A stretch of DNA of 64,000 nt from Limnothrix sp. CACIAM 69d (GCA_001913845.2 MKGP02000053.1:1-64000), one strand, 5' to 3'; counted from the first letter of the stretch, positions 26,270 through 36,194 are shown. A program made the numbers and translations. Notes: generated by a model from the letters alone, not told the origin.

Positions 26270-26923
26270 ATGACTCCTAACCCAACCCTTGCTGAAAAAC
26301 TCACCCTGCGATCGCTCCGGGAACAGTTCGGCCTGACCTACACCGAAGAAGCCACCTTTTTTCCCGAGTGGCGAGGGGCGATCGACACCCTCCAGCCCGC
26401 CGATCGCAATCTTTGTCAGCGGCTGCGGCAACGCTACCGCTACTACCTCGAAAACGATTTGCTGATCGAAGAGGGCATCAAAGTGATGTTGGTTGCGCCC
26501 TTGCTCGAAGCGGCCGGTTTGTTTGATGCACCGTTTCAAAGTCGGTTTGAGGAACCCGTTGCATTGGAGCTTGCCAATGCTGATGAAGGGGCGATCGTCT
26601 ATCGAGGCCGGATGGATACTTTAGTGGTGCAAGATCGCCTTTGGATTTTGGTGATTGAGTCCAAACGAATGAGCTTTAGCTTAGAAAATGGCCTCGCTCA
26701 AATCTTGGGGTATATGTTGGCTAATCCCATGCCCGATCGCCCGGTATTTGGATTACTAACCAATGGTGGCCATCATCGATTCTTGAAGCTACAGTGCTGC
26801 CAAGACCAATGGATCTATGCTGAGTCCGATGAATTTTGGGTGACGCGATCGGGTGATCTCGATCGGGCATTAGCCATCCTCAAAACCTTGACCACTAACC
26901 TTGAGTCGGTTCGTCAGCCGTAA
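26270..26923 (+). CDS. PD-(D/E)xK-type nuclease-like protein, restriction subunit R N-terminal family
   Basis: 217-residue protein related to the N-terminal nuclease domain of type I restriction R subunits, without any helicase part. The likely catalytic motif is RGRMDTLVVQDRLWILVIESKR (Asp, then E-S-K). The surrounding IEEGIKVMLVAPLLEAAGLF and LAQILGYMLANP are typical of stand-alone cyanobacterial proteins annotated as restriction endonuclease subunit R. It starts 12 bp after the large restriction-modification gene and must be cotranscribed with it; whether it takes part in restriction is unknown. HIP1-like sites are normal here, unlike the recognition region upstream. Confidence 0.8.
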   Translation: MTPNPTLAEKLTLRSLREQFGLTYTEEATFFPEWRGAIDTLQPADRNLCQRLRQRYRYYLENDLLIEEGIKVMLVAPLLEAAGLFDAPFQSRFEEPVALELANADEGAIVYRGRMDTLVVQDRLWILVIESKRMSFSLENGLAQILGYMLANPMPDRPVFGLLTNGGHHRFLKLQCCQDQWIYAESDEFWVTRSGDLDRALAILKTLTTNLESVRQP

Positions 26924-27027
26924 TTTTGTGGTTTCGTGAACCCGGCAACTGCCCAAGTTGGCACATGCGCACCAAACCCCTAGCCGCGATGCCGATATTC
27001 TGAGGGCGATGTTGCTATGTCTTGTCC

Positions 27028-27906
27028 ATGACCGTGAGTAGCCCCGACGCGATCGCCGCCCTCGAAGCCGCCAAAGCCAAAGTCATCGCGGAGTTTGGTG
27101 ACTGGACTAACCACAATATGCGCCTAGCGGACGGCTGCTACACGATCGCCCCGACCCCCACTCCCTCCGAACCCAAGCTGCGCCGCATGACCCAAATCGT
27201 CATGGACTGGTGTGGCGGCTCCGTGGAAGGGTTGCGGATTCTGGACTTGGCCTGTTTGGAGGGGATGTACGGCCTGGAGTTGGCGATGCAGGGCGCGCAG
27301 GTGGTGGGCATCGAAGGGCGCGAAGCCAACTTAGCCAAAGCCCGCTTCGTGAAAGAAAGCCTGGGCCTAACCAACATCGACTTTTACTGCGACGACGTGC
27401 GCAACCTATCCGTGGAGCGCTACGGCCACTTCGATGTGGTGCTCTGTTTGGGGATTTATTACCACCTGGACGCGCCGGACGTGTTCCGGTTCATGGAGCA
27501 AATCGGCTCCGTTTGCACCAAGCTGGCGATCGTCGATACCCACGTCAGCCGCACTGCCGAAGAGAAGCACGACTACGCCGGGTTGACCCTGGCCGGCTCT
27601 CGCTATGTGGAGCACGCGCCGGAAGCTTCCACGGACGATCGCCTGAAAATTCTCTGGGCTTCTTTGGACAACGACTACAGCTTTTGGTTAACGCGCCCGT
27701 CGCTGTTTAACCTGATGCAACACTGCGGCTTCACGTCGATCTATGAGTGTCATTCGCCGCTGGTTGAGAAATTTGAGCAATTGCGGCGATCGGGCACGGG
27801 CGATCGGGCCACCTTTGTGGCCTTCAAGGGCAACCCCGTGGCCCTCAAGGCTTCCGACCTCAGCAACGACAGCCGCCCCCTGCCCTGGCCGGAAATCCCC
27901 CGCTAG
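27028..27906 (+). CDS. Class I SAM-dependent methyltransferase
   Basis: Rossmann-fold methyltransferase with motif I ILDLACLEGMYGLELA, acidic motif II VVGIEGRE, DDVRNLS for the adenine pocket, and VVLCLGIYYHLDAPD. The overall look (GDWTNHNMRL near the start, HLDAPDVFRFM) resembles CmoB/DUF1698-type or small-molecule methyltransferases; the substrate is unknown. Start ATG 27028 (MTVSSPDA) is favoured over the in-frame TTG at 27022. Same strand as, and 104 bp after, the PD-(D/E)xK gene, but nothing links it to restriction. A repeat core lies 80 bp downstream. Confidence 0.82.
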   Translation: MTVSSPDAIAALEAAKAKVIAEFGDWTNHNMRLADGCYTIAPTPTPSEPKLRRMTQIVMDWCGGSVEGLRILDLACLEGMYGLELAMQGAQVVGIEGREANLAKARFVKESLGLTNIDFYCDDVRNLSVERYGHFDVVLCLGIYYHLDAPDVFRFMEQIGSVCTKLAIVDTHVSRTAEEKHDYAGLTLAGSRYVEHAPEASTDDRLKILWASLDNDYSFWLTRPSLFNLMQHCGFTSIYECHSPLVEKFEQLRRSGTGDRATFVAFKGNPVALKASDLSNDSRPLPWPEIPR

Positions 27907-27985
27907 CGCAACGGCCCGGCCGCTTGGTATAAGCACTTTGTTCATCGGGACTGACAGACCGCGATCATTAACAGCCATGTAGTAG

Positions 27986-28006
27986 ACAAGGGGCTTAAGC
28001 CCCTTG
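27986..28006 (+). repeat. Isolated repeat core palindrome before fabD
   Basis: Intact AAGGGGCTTAAGCCCCTT with flanks ACA and GCCCCC, 65 bp upstream of fabD, without the terminal inverted repeats. As RNA it would form a 9-bp self-complementary hairpin. Confidence 0.85.
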
Positions 28007-28070
28007 CCCCCAGGACTTGGATGATGGTTGCGCAAGTCCTGACCTATCCCCACGCGACAACATAAACACA

Positions 28071-28949
28071 ATGGCGAAAACCCTTTGGATGTTTCCGGGC
28101 CAAGGCTCCCAAGCCGTTGGCATGACTGCCGACCTGCTCGACTCGGCCGCTGCTCAGGCCAAACTGGCGATCGCGGATGAAATTTTGGGTTGGTCGGTGG
28201 CGGAGGTCTGCAACGGTGACGAGGAGCAACTGTCCCAAACCCAATTCACCCAGCCTTGCTTGTACACGATCGAGGCGATCTTGGTTGACGCGCTGAAAGC
28301 CGCCGGTCAATCGCCTGATTTGGTGGCGGGTCATAGCCTGGGGGAATACGTGGCTCTCTACGCGGCCGGGGCCTTCAGCTTTGAAGCGGGCCTGAAGTTG
28401 GTGAAGCGGCGGGCGGAACTGATGCAAGCGGCTTCCGGCGGCAAAATGGCGGCCATGATTGGGTTCAACCGTGCGGCCCTGACCGAGGCGATCGCTGCCA
28501 CCGAAGGCGTGGTGTTGGCCAACGATAATAGCGATGCCCAAGTGGTGATTTCCGGAACGCCCGACGCGGTTGATACGATCCTGGCCAATGTGAAAGCTAA
28601 GCGGGCCGTGCCGTTGGCCGTGTCCGGTGCGTTCCACTCGCCCTACATGTCGGAAGCCTCGGCGGAATTTAACGAGATCCTGGCGGCTACGGAGTTTGCG
28701 GACACCGCGATCGGGGTGCTCTCCAACACTGACCCCACCCCGGAAACCAGCGGTGCGGCTTTGAAAGAACGGCTCTCGAAGCAGATGACCGGTTCGGTGC
28801 GCTGGCGGGAAACGATGGTGATGTTGAACCAGGTGGCCTGCACGGAGGCGATCGAGGTGGGGCCGGGCAAGGTGCTGACGGGATTGCTAAAACGCGCCTG
28901 CCCGAACACCGCCCTGGTCAACATTGCTGCCCTCGCCGACATCGCTTAA
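28071..28949 (+). CDS. fabD: Malonyl-CoA:ACP transacylase
   Basis: Loads malonyl groups onto acyl carrier protein for fatty-acid synthesis. It shows the N-terminal FPGQGSQAVGM oxyanion strand, the catalytic GHSLGEY (Ser), SGAFHSPYM (His) and the late VGPGKVL. Length of 292 aa is typical. ATG 28071 starts directly at MAKTLWMFPGQG; the open frame 18 codons upstream is not conserved. The usual fabH neighbour is absent. Confidence 0.96.
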   Translation: MAKTLWMFPGQGSQAVGMTADLLDSAAAQAKLAIADEILGWSVAEVCNGDEEQLSQTQFTQPCLYTIEAILVDALKAAGQSPDLVAGHSLGEYVALYAAGAFSFEAGLKLVKRRAELMQAASGGKMAAMIGFNRAALTEAIAATEGVVLANDNSDAQVVISGTPDAVDTILANVKAKRAVPLAVSGAFHSPYMSEASAEFNEILAATEFADTAIGVLSNTDPTPETSGAALKERLSKQMTGSVRWRETMVMLNQVACTEAIEVGPGKVLTGLLKRACPNTALVNIAALADIA

Positions 28950-29093
28950 ATCTGCTTGCTGGTGACGTGATGGAGTGATCGCTAGTTATCCGTAACAATC
29001 ACTGGTAACTGGCGATCGATTCCATCAAAATGGGTATTAATTAAGTGAAAAAGTTCATCATCAACGCTTTATTTAAAAGAAATTCTACAACTG

Positions 29094-29375
29094 ATGAAAG
29101 TCATTCATCTAACTCATGGTGTTCAGTTTCTTCTGAATCTCTTTGCCCAAGCTCAAGAGGATGTTCTGCTTTTGAAGCTGCCCGATGGTCGCGAATTTGT
29201 GTTGACCTCCGTTGAGCGATTGCAAGATTCGGCCGAGGATTTGACCACGGAGGTTCAGCAAATGACTCAAAACCCAGAACTGATGGCCCTGTTGCAAGAG
29301 CGCAAGACGGATCGATCGCGCTTGAGTTTGGCGGATGCTTACGATCGCCTGGGCCTAGAACAGCCCGAGTCATAA
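29094..29375 (+). CDS. Small protein of unknown function, antitoxin-like
   Basis: 93 residues starting MKVIHLTHGVQFLLNLFAQAQEDVLLLKLPDGREFVLTSVE. The beta-rich N-terminal part and helical C-terminal part (MALLQERKTDRSRLSLADAYDRLGL) resemble a group of short cyanobacterial proteins often labelled antitoxin-like; no toxin is recognised beside it. It is followed 10 bp later by another small gene on the same strand. Confidence 0.65.
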   Translation: MKVIHLTHGVQFLLNLFAQAQEDVLLLKLPDGREFVLTSVERLQDSAEDLTTEVQQMTQNPELMALLQERKTDRSRLSLADAYDRLGLEQPES

Positions 29376-29385
29376 ACTGAGATTC

Positions 29386-29733
29386 ATGAATGATTTTCTA
29401 AGGCGACGAGAGCGGTATATGCATGATAGTTTGGCGGTGCGTTTAGGCGGCATTGCGGCGAATTTGGCGCGGGTCAAATCCTTTGGTAAAAACCCTGATC
29501 ATGGGCAGCTTATTTCTAGTTTGTTGCGGGAAAGCGGCTGGTTTATTGAATGGGCAGCCCCCGAGACCGATTTACCGGTGGCGATCGAGCTGGTGGCAAT
29601 TCAGCGGCAGATTGTTCAATGGTTAGCCGATTGGCCGGCACTGTGGCCAAACGCCGATCGCCGTCAGGTCGTTTTGGAGCGATCGAGCCTGTGGAGCCAA
29701 TGGATTTTGGAGCGATCGGGCCTGTTGGACTAG
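29386..29733 (+). CDS. Conserved small helical protein of unknown function
   Basis: 115 residues; MNDFLRRRERYMHDSLAVRLGGIAANLARVKSFGKNP followed by LLRESGWFIEWAAPET. All-helical, Arg- and Trp-rich, with no signal or membrane segment. It resembles a widely found cyanobacterial hypothetical protein, but no function is recalled. ATG 29386 or the internal ATG in RYMHDSL could be the start. It forms a pair with the preceding gene and ends about 180 bp before adhE. Confidence 0.65.
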   Translation: MNDFLRRRERYMHDSLAVRLGGIAANLARVKSFGKNPDHGQLISSLLRESGWFIEWAAPETDLPVAIELVAIQRQIVQWLADWPALWPNADRRQVVLERSSLWSQWILERSGLLD

Positions 29734-29913
29734 GGGCGTGGTCACCGAGCTGAACGGTGATTTTGAGCGATCGGCGGCCGGGTGTTTCGTGAGACTTCGT
29801 AAAGGTTCGTTGCAATTCGGGTGAGCAAAACCTAAAAACTTGTCAACAAATCTAACCAAAATAAGGGGATCAACCTAGCGTAAAAACAGAACGCCATTCC
29901 TGCGAGGTGCGTT

Positions 29914-32547
29914 ATGACCGTTACCAACGATCGCGAACTCGAAGCCCTAATTGCGCGGGTCAAAGCTGCACAGCGCACCTATGCCACCTTCAGCCAAGAG
30001 CAGGTGGATTTGATCTTCAAAAAAGCAGCCTTGGCGGCCAACGCAGCCCGCATCCCCCTGGCCAAGCTGGCGGTAACCGAAACGAGAATGGGAACGATCG
30101 AGGACAAAGTGATCAAAAATCACTTCGCCTCGGAATTCATCTACAACAAATACAAAGCCGATAAAACCTGCGGGGTGATCGAAGAGGACAAGGCCTTTGG
30201 GATTCAGCGAATTGCCGAACCCGTGGGGATTTTGGCGGGAATTGTGCCCACCACGAACCCCACTTCGACGGCAATTTTTAAGGCCTTGATTGCCCTGAAA
30301 ACCCGCAACGGGATTATCTTTTCGCCCCACCCCCGGGCCAAGGACTGCACGATCGAGGCGGCGCGGGTGATTTTGCAAGCGGCCGTGGAAGCCGGGGCCC
30401 CGCCGGACATCATCGGTTGGATTGATCAGCCCACCGTGCCCCTGTCGCAGCAGTTGATGCAGCACCCGGATGTGAACCTGATTTTGGCGACAGGCGGGCC
30501 GGGCATGGTGCGGGCGGCCTACTCGTCCGGTCATCCCTCCTTGGGCGTGGGCGCGGGGAATACGCCGGCCCTGATTGACGAAACGGCGCACCTGAAAATG
30601 GCCGTGTCGTCGATTATTCTCAGCAAAACCTTTGACAACGGCATGATTTGCGCCAGCGAGCAATCGGTGGTGGTGGTGGATGCGGTTTATGAGCAGGTGA
30701 AGCAGGAATTTCGCGATCGGGGGGCCTATTTCCTGAACCCCGAAGAGAAAGTCCGGATGGGCGCGCAAATCCTGATTGATGGGCGCTTGAACCCGAACAT
30801 CGTCGGTCAATCGGTGGAGCAGATCGCGGCGATGGCGGATATTCAACTGCCGCCGGGGACGCGCCTGATCGTCGGGGAGGCCAGCGTGGTGGGGCCCGAG
30901 GAGCCGTTCTCCTACGAGAAGCTGTCGCCGGTGCTGGCCATGTATCGGGCGGCGGACTTTGCCCAGGCGGTGGAGCTGAGTGAATCTCTGGTGATGTTTG
31001 CCGGGCGGGGCCACACGGCGGTGCTCTACACGTCGCCGGACAACCGCGATCGGATCAAACGGTTTGAGGATCAAGTGCAAACGGCGCGGGTGTTGATCAA
31101 CACGCCGTCGTCCCAAGGGGCGATTGGGGATATCTATAATTTCCGGCTGGATCCGTCCCTCACCCTGGGTTGCGGTACCTGGGGCGGCAACTCCATTAGC
31201 GAGAACGTGGAACCGCGCCACCTGCTGAACATCAAAACCGTGGCGGAACGGCGGGAAAATATGCTCTGGTTCCGAATTCCGCCGAAAATCTACTTCAAAT
31301 ACGGCTCGCTGCCGGTGGCGCTGCGGGAGCTGTCCGGGCGCGATCGGGCGTTCATCATCACCGACAAACCCCTTTACAACTTGGGAATTACGGCGGGTTT
31401 GGAAAGCGTCCTGGATGACATTGGCCTGAAATACGACACCTTTTACGACGTGGAGCCGGATCCTTGCCTGGGAACGGTGAACCGGATTTTGGAACAGATG
31501 CGATCGTTCAATCCGGACACGATCATCGCGATCGGGGGTGGCTCACCGATGGACGCGGCCAAGATTGCCTGGTTGCTGTACGAGCACCCCGAAATTGAGT
31601 TCGAGGGGCTGTCGATGCGGTTCATGGACATCCGCAAGCGGGTGTATGAGCTGCCGCCCTTGGGCCAAAAGGCAATCCTAGTGGCGATTCCCACCACGTC
31701 GGGCACGGGGTCGGAGGTTACGCCCTTTGCGGTGGTGACGGATGAGCGCACGGGGATCAAGTATCCCTTGGCGGACTATGCCCTCACGCCGACCATGGCC
31801 ATTTGCGATCCGCAATTGGTGCTGGATATGCCCAAGTCCCTGACGGCTTTTGGGGGCGTTGATGCCCTGACCCATGCCCTGGAGTCCTATGTGTCCGTGT
31901 TGGCTTCGGAGTTCACGAACGGCGAGGCCCTGGAAGCGATTCGACTGATTTTCAAATATCTGCCCTCGGCCTACGAGCATGGGGCGGCGGATCCGAAGGC
32001 GCGGGAAAAGATGCACTACGCGGCGACGATGGCGGGGATGGCCTTTGCCAATGGTTTTTTGGGCATTTGCCACTCGATCGCCCACCAAATTGGCGGCGCA
32101 TTCCACATTCCCCACGGCCTGGCCAATGCGCTGTTGATTTCCCATGTGATTCGCTACAACGCGACGGATGCGCCCTTTAAGCAGGCGGCGTTCCCGCAAT
32201 ACAAGTATCCGAATGCGAAGTGGCGCTATGCCCGGATTGCGGACTATTTGAATTTGGGGGGCACGACGGAGGACGAGAAGATTGATCGACTGATTGGGGC
32301 GATCGAGGCGCTGAAGCAGCAGGTGGGGATTCCCCGATCGATTCGGGAAGCCACCTCGATCAGTGAAGCGGAGTTTTTGGCGAAGTTGGATGATGTGGCC
32401 GATCGGGCCTTTGACGATCAATGCACGGTGTCGAATCCCCGTTACCCGATGATCAGCGAGCTAAAAGCGCTGTTGTTGCGGGCCTATCACGGAGATTCGC
32501 CGCTGCTGTCGGCCCCGGAAGCGCCGGAACCGGTGACGACTCCCTAG
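29914..32547 (+). CDS. adhE: Bifunctional acetaldehyde-CoA/alcohol dehydrogenase AdhE
   Basis: Converts acetyl-CoA via acetaldehyde to ethanol with two NADH, the main sink in dark anoxic fermentation. The N-terminal aldehyde dehydrogenase half (about 1-440) has the catalytic Cys in NGMICASEQS. The C-terminal iron alcohol dehydrogenase half (about 450-870) has the nucleotide motif IAIGGGSPMDAAK, TTSGTGSE and metal ligands in DALTHALESY and CHSIAHQIGGAFHIPHG. Length of 877 aa is normal and no break is seen. GAGGTG lies six bases before ATG 29914. The last four bases overlap the convergent kinase gene. Confidence 0.97.
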   Translation: MTVTNDRELEALIARVKAAQRTYATFSQEQVDLIFKKAALAANAARIPLAKLAVTETRMGTIEDKVIKNHFASEFIYNKYKADKTCGVIEEDKAFGIQRIAEPVGILAGIVPTTNPTSTAIFKALIALKTRNGIIFSPHPRAKDCTIEAARVILQAAVEAGAPPDIIGWIDQPTVPLSQQLMQHPDVNLILATGGPGMVRAAYSSGHPSLGVGAGNTPALIDETAHLKMAVSSIILSKTFDNGMICASEQSVVVVDAVYEQVKQEFRDRGAYFLNPEEKVRMGAQILIDGRLNPNIVGQSVEQIAAMADIQLPPGTRLIVGEASVVGPEEPFSYEKLSPVLAMYRAADFAQAVELSESLVMFAGRGHTAVLYTSPDNRDRIKRFEDQVQTARVLINTPSSQGAIGDIYNFRLDPSLTLGCGTWGGNSISENVEPRHLLNIKTVAERRENMLWFRIPPKIYFKYGSLPVALRELSGRDRAFIITDKPLYNLGITAGLESVLDDIGLKYDTFYDVEPDPCLGTVNRILEQMRSFNPDTIIAIGGGSPMDAAKIAWLLYEHPEIEFEGLSMRFMDIRKRVYELPPLGQKAILVAIPTTSGTGSEVTPFAVVTDERTGIKYPLADYALTPTMAICDPQLVLDMPKSLTAFGGVDALTHALESYVSVLASEFTNGEALEAIRLIFKYLPSAYEHGAADPKAREKMHYAATMAGMAFANGFLGICHSIAHQIGGAFHIPHGLANALLISHVIRYNATDAPFKQAAFPQYKYPNAKWRYARIADYLNLGGTTEDEKIDRLIGAIEALKQQVGIPRSIREATSISEAEFLAKLDDVADRAFDDQCTVSNPRYPMISELKALLLRAYHGDSPLLSAPEAPEPVTTP

Positions 32548-34586
32548 GGCCTGGTTAAGCCGTCGCTCGCGAGTGGTTCGATCGGGGCTTGATCGTCCCG
32601 ATCGGCCGCTTCAGTCGGTTTGGCGTGATCCAGACTTCGGTTGGCACGGGTTTTGTGATCAACCTTGGAATCAACGCTTTGATCGGTCTGCTGATCAGTT
32701 TGCTGTTCCTCCGCTGCGGCTAGATGGGCTGTTTGCGGTTGGGCTGGATCGGCGATCGCAAGTCGAACCGGTAACTTCAGCGTAAACGTCGTTCCCCAAT
32801 TGCCCGATTCGCAATCGATCGTGCCGCCGTGCTTTTCCACAATCACTTGCTGGGCGATCGCCAGACCCATGCCCGAGCCTTTGCCCACGGGCTTGGTGGT
32901 GTAAAACAACTCAAAAATCCGCGATTGTTCACTGATGGGAATGCCCAAGCCGCTGTCGGTGATCGCCAGGCTGACCGAATCCGGGTCAAGGGTGCGGGTG
33001 GTGAGCTTCAGGGTCAGGGGCCGATCGGGCTGTTGGCGAAAAGCCTCATCCATCGCATCGATCGCGTTGGTCAGAATGTGCATGAGCACCTGATTGAGCT
33101 GACCCGCATAGCACTCGATCGGGGGCACAGGCCCATAGTCCAACTGCACCACAATGGCAGGGCGGCGAGCTTGGGCACAAAGGCGCGACCCCAAAATGGT
33201 GAGCACGCTGTCCAGGCTTTGGGGCAGGTCGATCGCCTTCACCTCCGCCTCATCCAAACGGGCAAACAACCGCAACGACAGGACGATCGCCCGGATGCGT
33301 TCCGCGCCCGATCTCATGGAAGCCATCAGTTGCGGCAGATCTTCCCGCACAAACTCCAAATCCAACTGTTCCACGAGCGATCGAATCTCTGGGCTGTTGG
33401 GGCCATGGCCCGCCTCATACAGCGTCAGCAACTCCAGCAGATGGCTCACCCCCTCCGTGACATGGATCAGGTTGCCGTAGATAAAACTGGTGGGGTTATT
33501 GATTTCATGGGCCACCCCCGCCACCACCTGCCCCAGCAGCGACATTTTTTCCGTTTGGATCAGTTGCGCTTGGGTGCGGCGCAAATCCATCAGAGTTCTG
33601 TAGAGGGTGCGGGCTTGGGAACTGGCCAAATCCGCCGCGTCCGCCAACTCCTGGTTGCGCTCGGCCACCCGCTCAATCAGTGTGTCAAGGGCTTGGGCCA
33701 AGGATCCCACTTCGTCTTGGCTGGTGATGCCCACCCGTTGGCTGAAGTCGCCGGTTTCCGCCACCCCTTGGGCTACCGTGGCCGCCCGCACCAGGGGATT
33801 GACGATCGCCCGCGTGACCCGCATCGCAATCACCCCCGCCACCGCCGCCGACAACAACAGGCTCAGGATCACAATGCCCTTTTCCAGGCCTTGGGCCTCT
33901 TCGAGCAACACTTCCGCCTGTTCCGCTTGCCCATGGGCCATGATCACCAGCCGGGCCAGGTTGCGATCGGCCCCGGCCAGCGCTTTCCACTCCAGGGCCT
34001 CCGCGACCTCTTTGGCTTCCTTCTGGGCGGCCGATGGGTTGGCCTCGTCCGCCTGCTGCATCAGCATTTGCTGGTTGGCATATTCCTGAAGATCCGCCAC
34101 GCTTTGATTGGCCAAGTGCAACAGGCGATCGGGGCGATCGGCCAGCCATTGGGGATTTTGCTTGAGATAGGCGGTTAGCTCGTTGGCTAAGTTGCGGGCT
34201 TCCTGGATCGCCCCGATCGCGTCCTGCTGGAACAGTTGCCGTTGTGCGGCGGGAATTTCATCATCCCCCGCTTCATCAATGGCGAGGCGAGCCGCCTGCA
34301 AGTTGCTGCGTAAGTCACTCAGGAGCTGAACTTGCGTGGTTGCGTCGTGCAGTTGGGCCACCCCGCGTCCTTGGAAATGATCCGCCAGGGCGATGCCCGC
34401 CAAGGAGCCAACGGCCCCCGTGGCGATCGCCAAAATATAGCCCAACGTAATCTTTTGGCTGAAGTGCCAATTGCTGATGCGTTGTTGCCAATGGCTGAGC
34501 CAGCGCGATCGCCCCTTGATCTTTACTTTCATCGTGGAGTGGGACATCGCTGCCGTCGAGTGAGGAGAGGGCAGTGGAAAATTCAT
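32544..34586 (-). CDS. Membrane sensor histidine kinase
   Basis: Two membrane helices (about residues 46-66 and 237-257) bound a helical sensory region of about 170 residues. A HAMP linker, a coiled coil, a HisKA domain with the phospho-acceptor in GVAHEINNPTSF and a HATPase with ITDSGLGIP and GKGSGMGLAIAQQ follow. The last 60 residues are Gln/Asp/Lys-rich and low-complexity. The type resembles the ZraS-like HEINN kinases. Its response regulator is not adjacent; the partner is unknown. ATG 34586 is used, with ATGs at codons 14 and 19 as alternatives. Confidence 0.87.
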   Translation of the reverse strand: MNFPLPSPHSTAAMSHSTMKVKIKGRSRWLSHWQQRISNWHFSQKITLGYILAIATGAVGSLAGIALADHFQGRGVAQLHDATTQVQLLSDLRSNLQAARLAIDEAGDDEIPAAQRQLFQQDAIGAIQEARNLANELTAYLKQNPQWLADRPDRLLHLANQSVADLQEYANQQMLMQQADEANPSAAQKEAKEVAEALEWKALAGADRNLARLVIMAHGQAEQAEVLLEEAQGLEKGIVILSLLLSAAVAGVIAMRVTRAIVNPLVRAATVAQGVAETGDFSQRVGITSQDEVGSLAQALDTLIERVAERNQELADAADLASSQARTLYRTLMDLRRTQAQLIQTEKMSLLGQVVAGVAHEINNPTSFIYGNLIHVTEGVSHLLELLTLYEAGHGPNSPEIRSLVEQLDLEFVREDLPQLMASMRSGAERIRAIVLSLRLFARLDEAEVKAIDLPQSLDSVLTILGSRLCAQARRPAIVVQLDYGPVPPIECYAGQLNQVLMHILTNAIDAMDEAFRQQPDRPLTLKLTTRTLDPDSVSLAITDSGLGIPISEQSRIFELFYTTKPVGKGSGMGLAIAQQVIVEKHGGTIDCESGNWGTTFTLKLPVRLAIADPAQPQTAHLAAAEEQQTDQQTDQSVDSKVDHKTRANRSLDHAKPTEAADRDDQAPIEPLASDGLTRP

Positions 34587-35210
34587 TGATTGCGAATTTT
34601 AGGGCAGCTCAAACCGCAACAGCCCCAAGCTGTGGGCTGACTATGTTTGGTTGTAACCTCAATGGATTGATGCAAACCCTGAAAGATGGATAAATTTAAC
34701 GATTCATGAGGGATGAAACGTGAATTCACTATCTTTTTTGTGTAATTTTAGAAGGCTAAGGCCGCCGTCAAAGTCGATCCCAATCTATCAGGTGCTTCCT
34801 TGAAATGGCATTAAGAAATGCAATCAAGAATCAACAAGATCATCCGTAGGTTGATTGCCTAATCGAGTTCGATCGACGACTAGATCGGTATACAAACATC
34901 CGTATTTCAATGCGCTAGAAGTCGCAAAAATTACCAAATCTTGCCCCCAGAAACCGCAGCTCTGATGACGTTGAGTTGACCCTGGCCACCGCAACTGAAA
35001 TGTTTCGGCCCGATCGCCCAGTTTCTTGACCGCTTCCCGGGGTTCATGCCGTTGGCTGGAGTCTGTGGCCGCTGAGCCAAAACGCCTCCCCCAATGCTTC
35101 GGTTGGGGTTCGGTGGCCCCACCCCCCCGCGTCTCGGTCAGCAGGCAGTAGGATAAAAATGATTTTGTAATCGATGCAACACAACCTTGAAGCTTTCAGG
35201 CCGCCCAACC
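34587..35210. other. Long intergenic region between kinase and cysE
   Basis: About 620 bp, more AT-rich in its first half. No convincing gene, RNA or repeat was recognised on either strand. It must hold the promoters of both divergent genes. Confidence 0.5.
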
Positions 35211-36062
35211 GTGCTAAACGCTCTCATTGCTGACTTTCGCATCATCTTCGATCGGGACCCCGCCGCCCGCAATTGGCTAGAGGTGCTTTTTTGCTATCCG
35301 GGGTTGCAAGCGCTGATGCTCCATCGGCTGGCCCATTGGCTGCAACAGCACCAATTACCCTTTGTGCCTCGGCTGATTTCCCACATTGGACGACTGTTGA
35401 CCGGGATTGAAATTCACCCGGGCGCAACGATCGGGCAAGGCGTGTTTATCGATCACGGCATGGGCGTTGTGATTGGTGAAACGGCGATTGTGGGCGACTA
35501 TTGCTTGATTTACCAGGGCGTGACCCTGGGGGGCACGGGCAAGGAAAGCGGCAAGCGCCACCCCACCTTGGGTGACAACGTGGTGGTGGGAGCTGGGGCC
35601 AAGGTGCTCGGCAATCTGAATATTGGCGAAAATGTGCGCATTGGCGCTGGTTCCGTGGTTTTGCGGGATGTGCCTGCCGATTGCACGGTGGTGGGCGTGC
35701 CTGGTCGTGTGGTCTATCGATCGGGCGTGCGGGTGGATCCACTGGAGCATGGCAAGCTGCCGGACTCGGAAGCCCAGGCGATTCGGGCCCTGCTCGATCG
35801 CATCGAAACCCTGGAGCGGCGGATTGAGGAAATGGAAGCGGAACGGGCCCAAGTGCCGGTGGCCGTGGGTGTGCCGGAGCGCCCCTGCGAAGACTTGACC
35901 CTCTGCGATTGGGAGCGGATTGCCAAGGTGGCCGCGGAGGTGACGGCGGCCCAGCGCCAACTGAGCCAACTCAATCTTGTGAATGGTGATGACCCGGCGG
36001 GAAAGCGCTGCCGGTTGAGCGATCGGGCCTTGGAAGAGTTCTTTGATGGGGCCGGAATTTAG
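35211..36062 (+). CDS. cysE: Serine O-acetyltransferase
   Basis: Acetylates serine with acetyl-CoA, the entry to cysteine synthesis. Left-handed beta-helix hexapeptide repeats run from about residue 65 to 165, with [31 protein letters not shown] and [32 protein letters not shown]. Catalytic His and Asp lie in IDHG. The N-terminal helical part begins [18 protein letters not shown]. About 100 extra C-terminal residues contain a charged coiled coil ([15 protein letters not shown]). GTG 35211 is chosen over the TTG at 35187, as it gives the family N-terminus. Confidence 0.95.
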   Translation: MLNALIADFRIIFDRDPAARNWLEVLFCYPGLQALMLHRLAHWLQQHQLPFVPRLISHIGRLLTGIEIHPGATIGQGVFIDHGMGVVIGETAIVGDYCLIYQGVTLGGTGKESGKRHPTLGDNVVVGAGAKVLGNLNIGENVRIGAGSVVLRDVPADCTVVGVPGRVVYRSGVRVDPLEHGKLPDSEAQAIRALLDRIETLERRIEEMEAERAQVPVAVGVPERPCEDLTLCDWERIAKVAAEVTAAQRQLSQLNLVNGDDPAGKRCRLSDRALEEFFDGAGI

Positions 36063-36194
36063 GGCTAATCATCAGCCTGAATCATTGGGCTAGATCACCA
36101 GGAATCTTGCTGTTGTTGGGTTTCGTACCTCAACCCAACCTACTAGCACGATAGGCTTAATACATTGGGTCAAAGTTGCGGAGCCAGTCGTGGT

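Noticed and set aside
33154-34178. Long plus-strand frames opposite the histidine kinase
   Set aside because: They are antisense shadows of a GC-rich gene with clear HisKA and HATPase motifs on the other strand.
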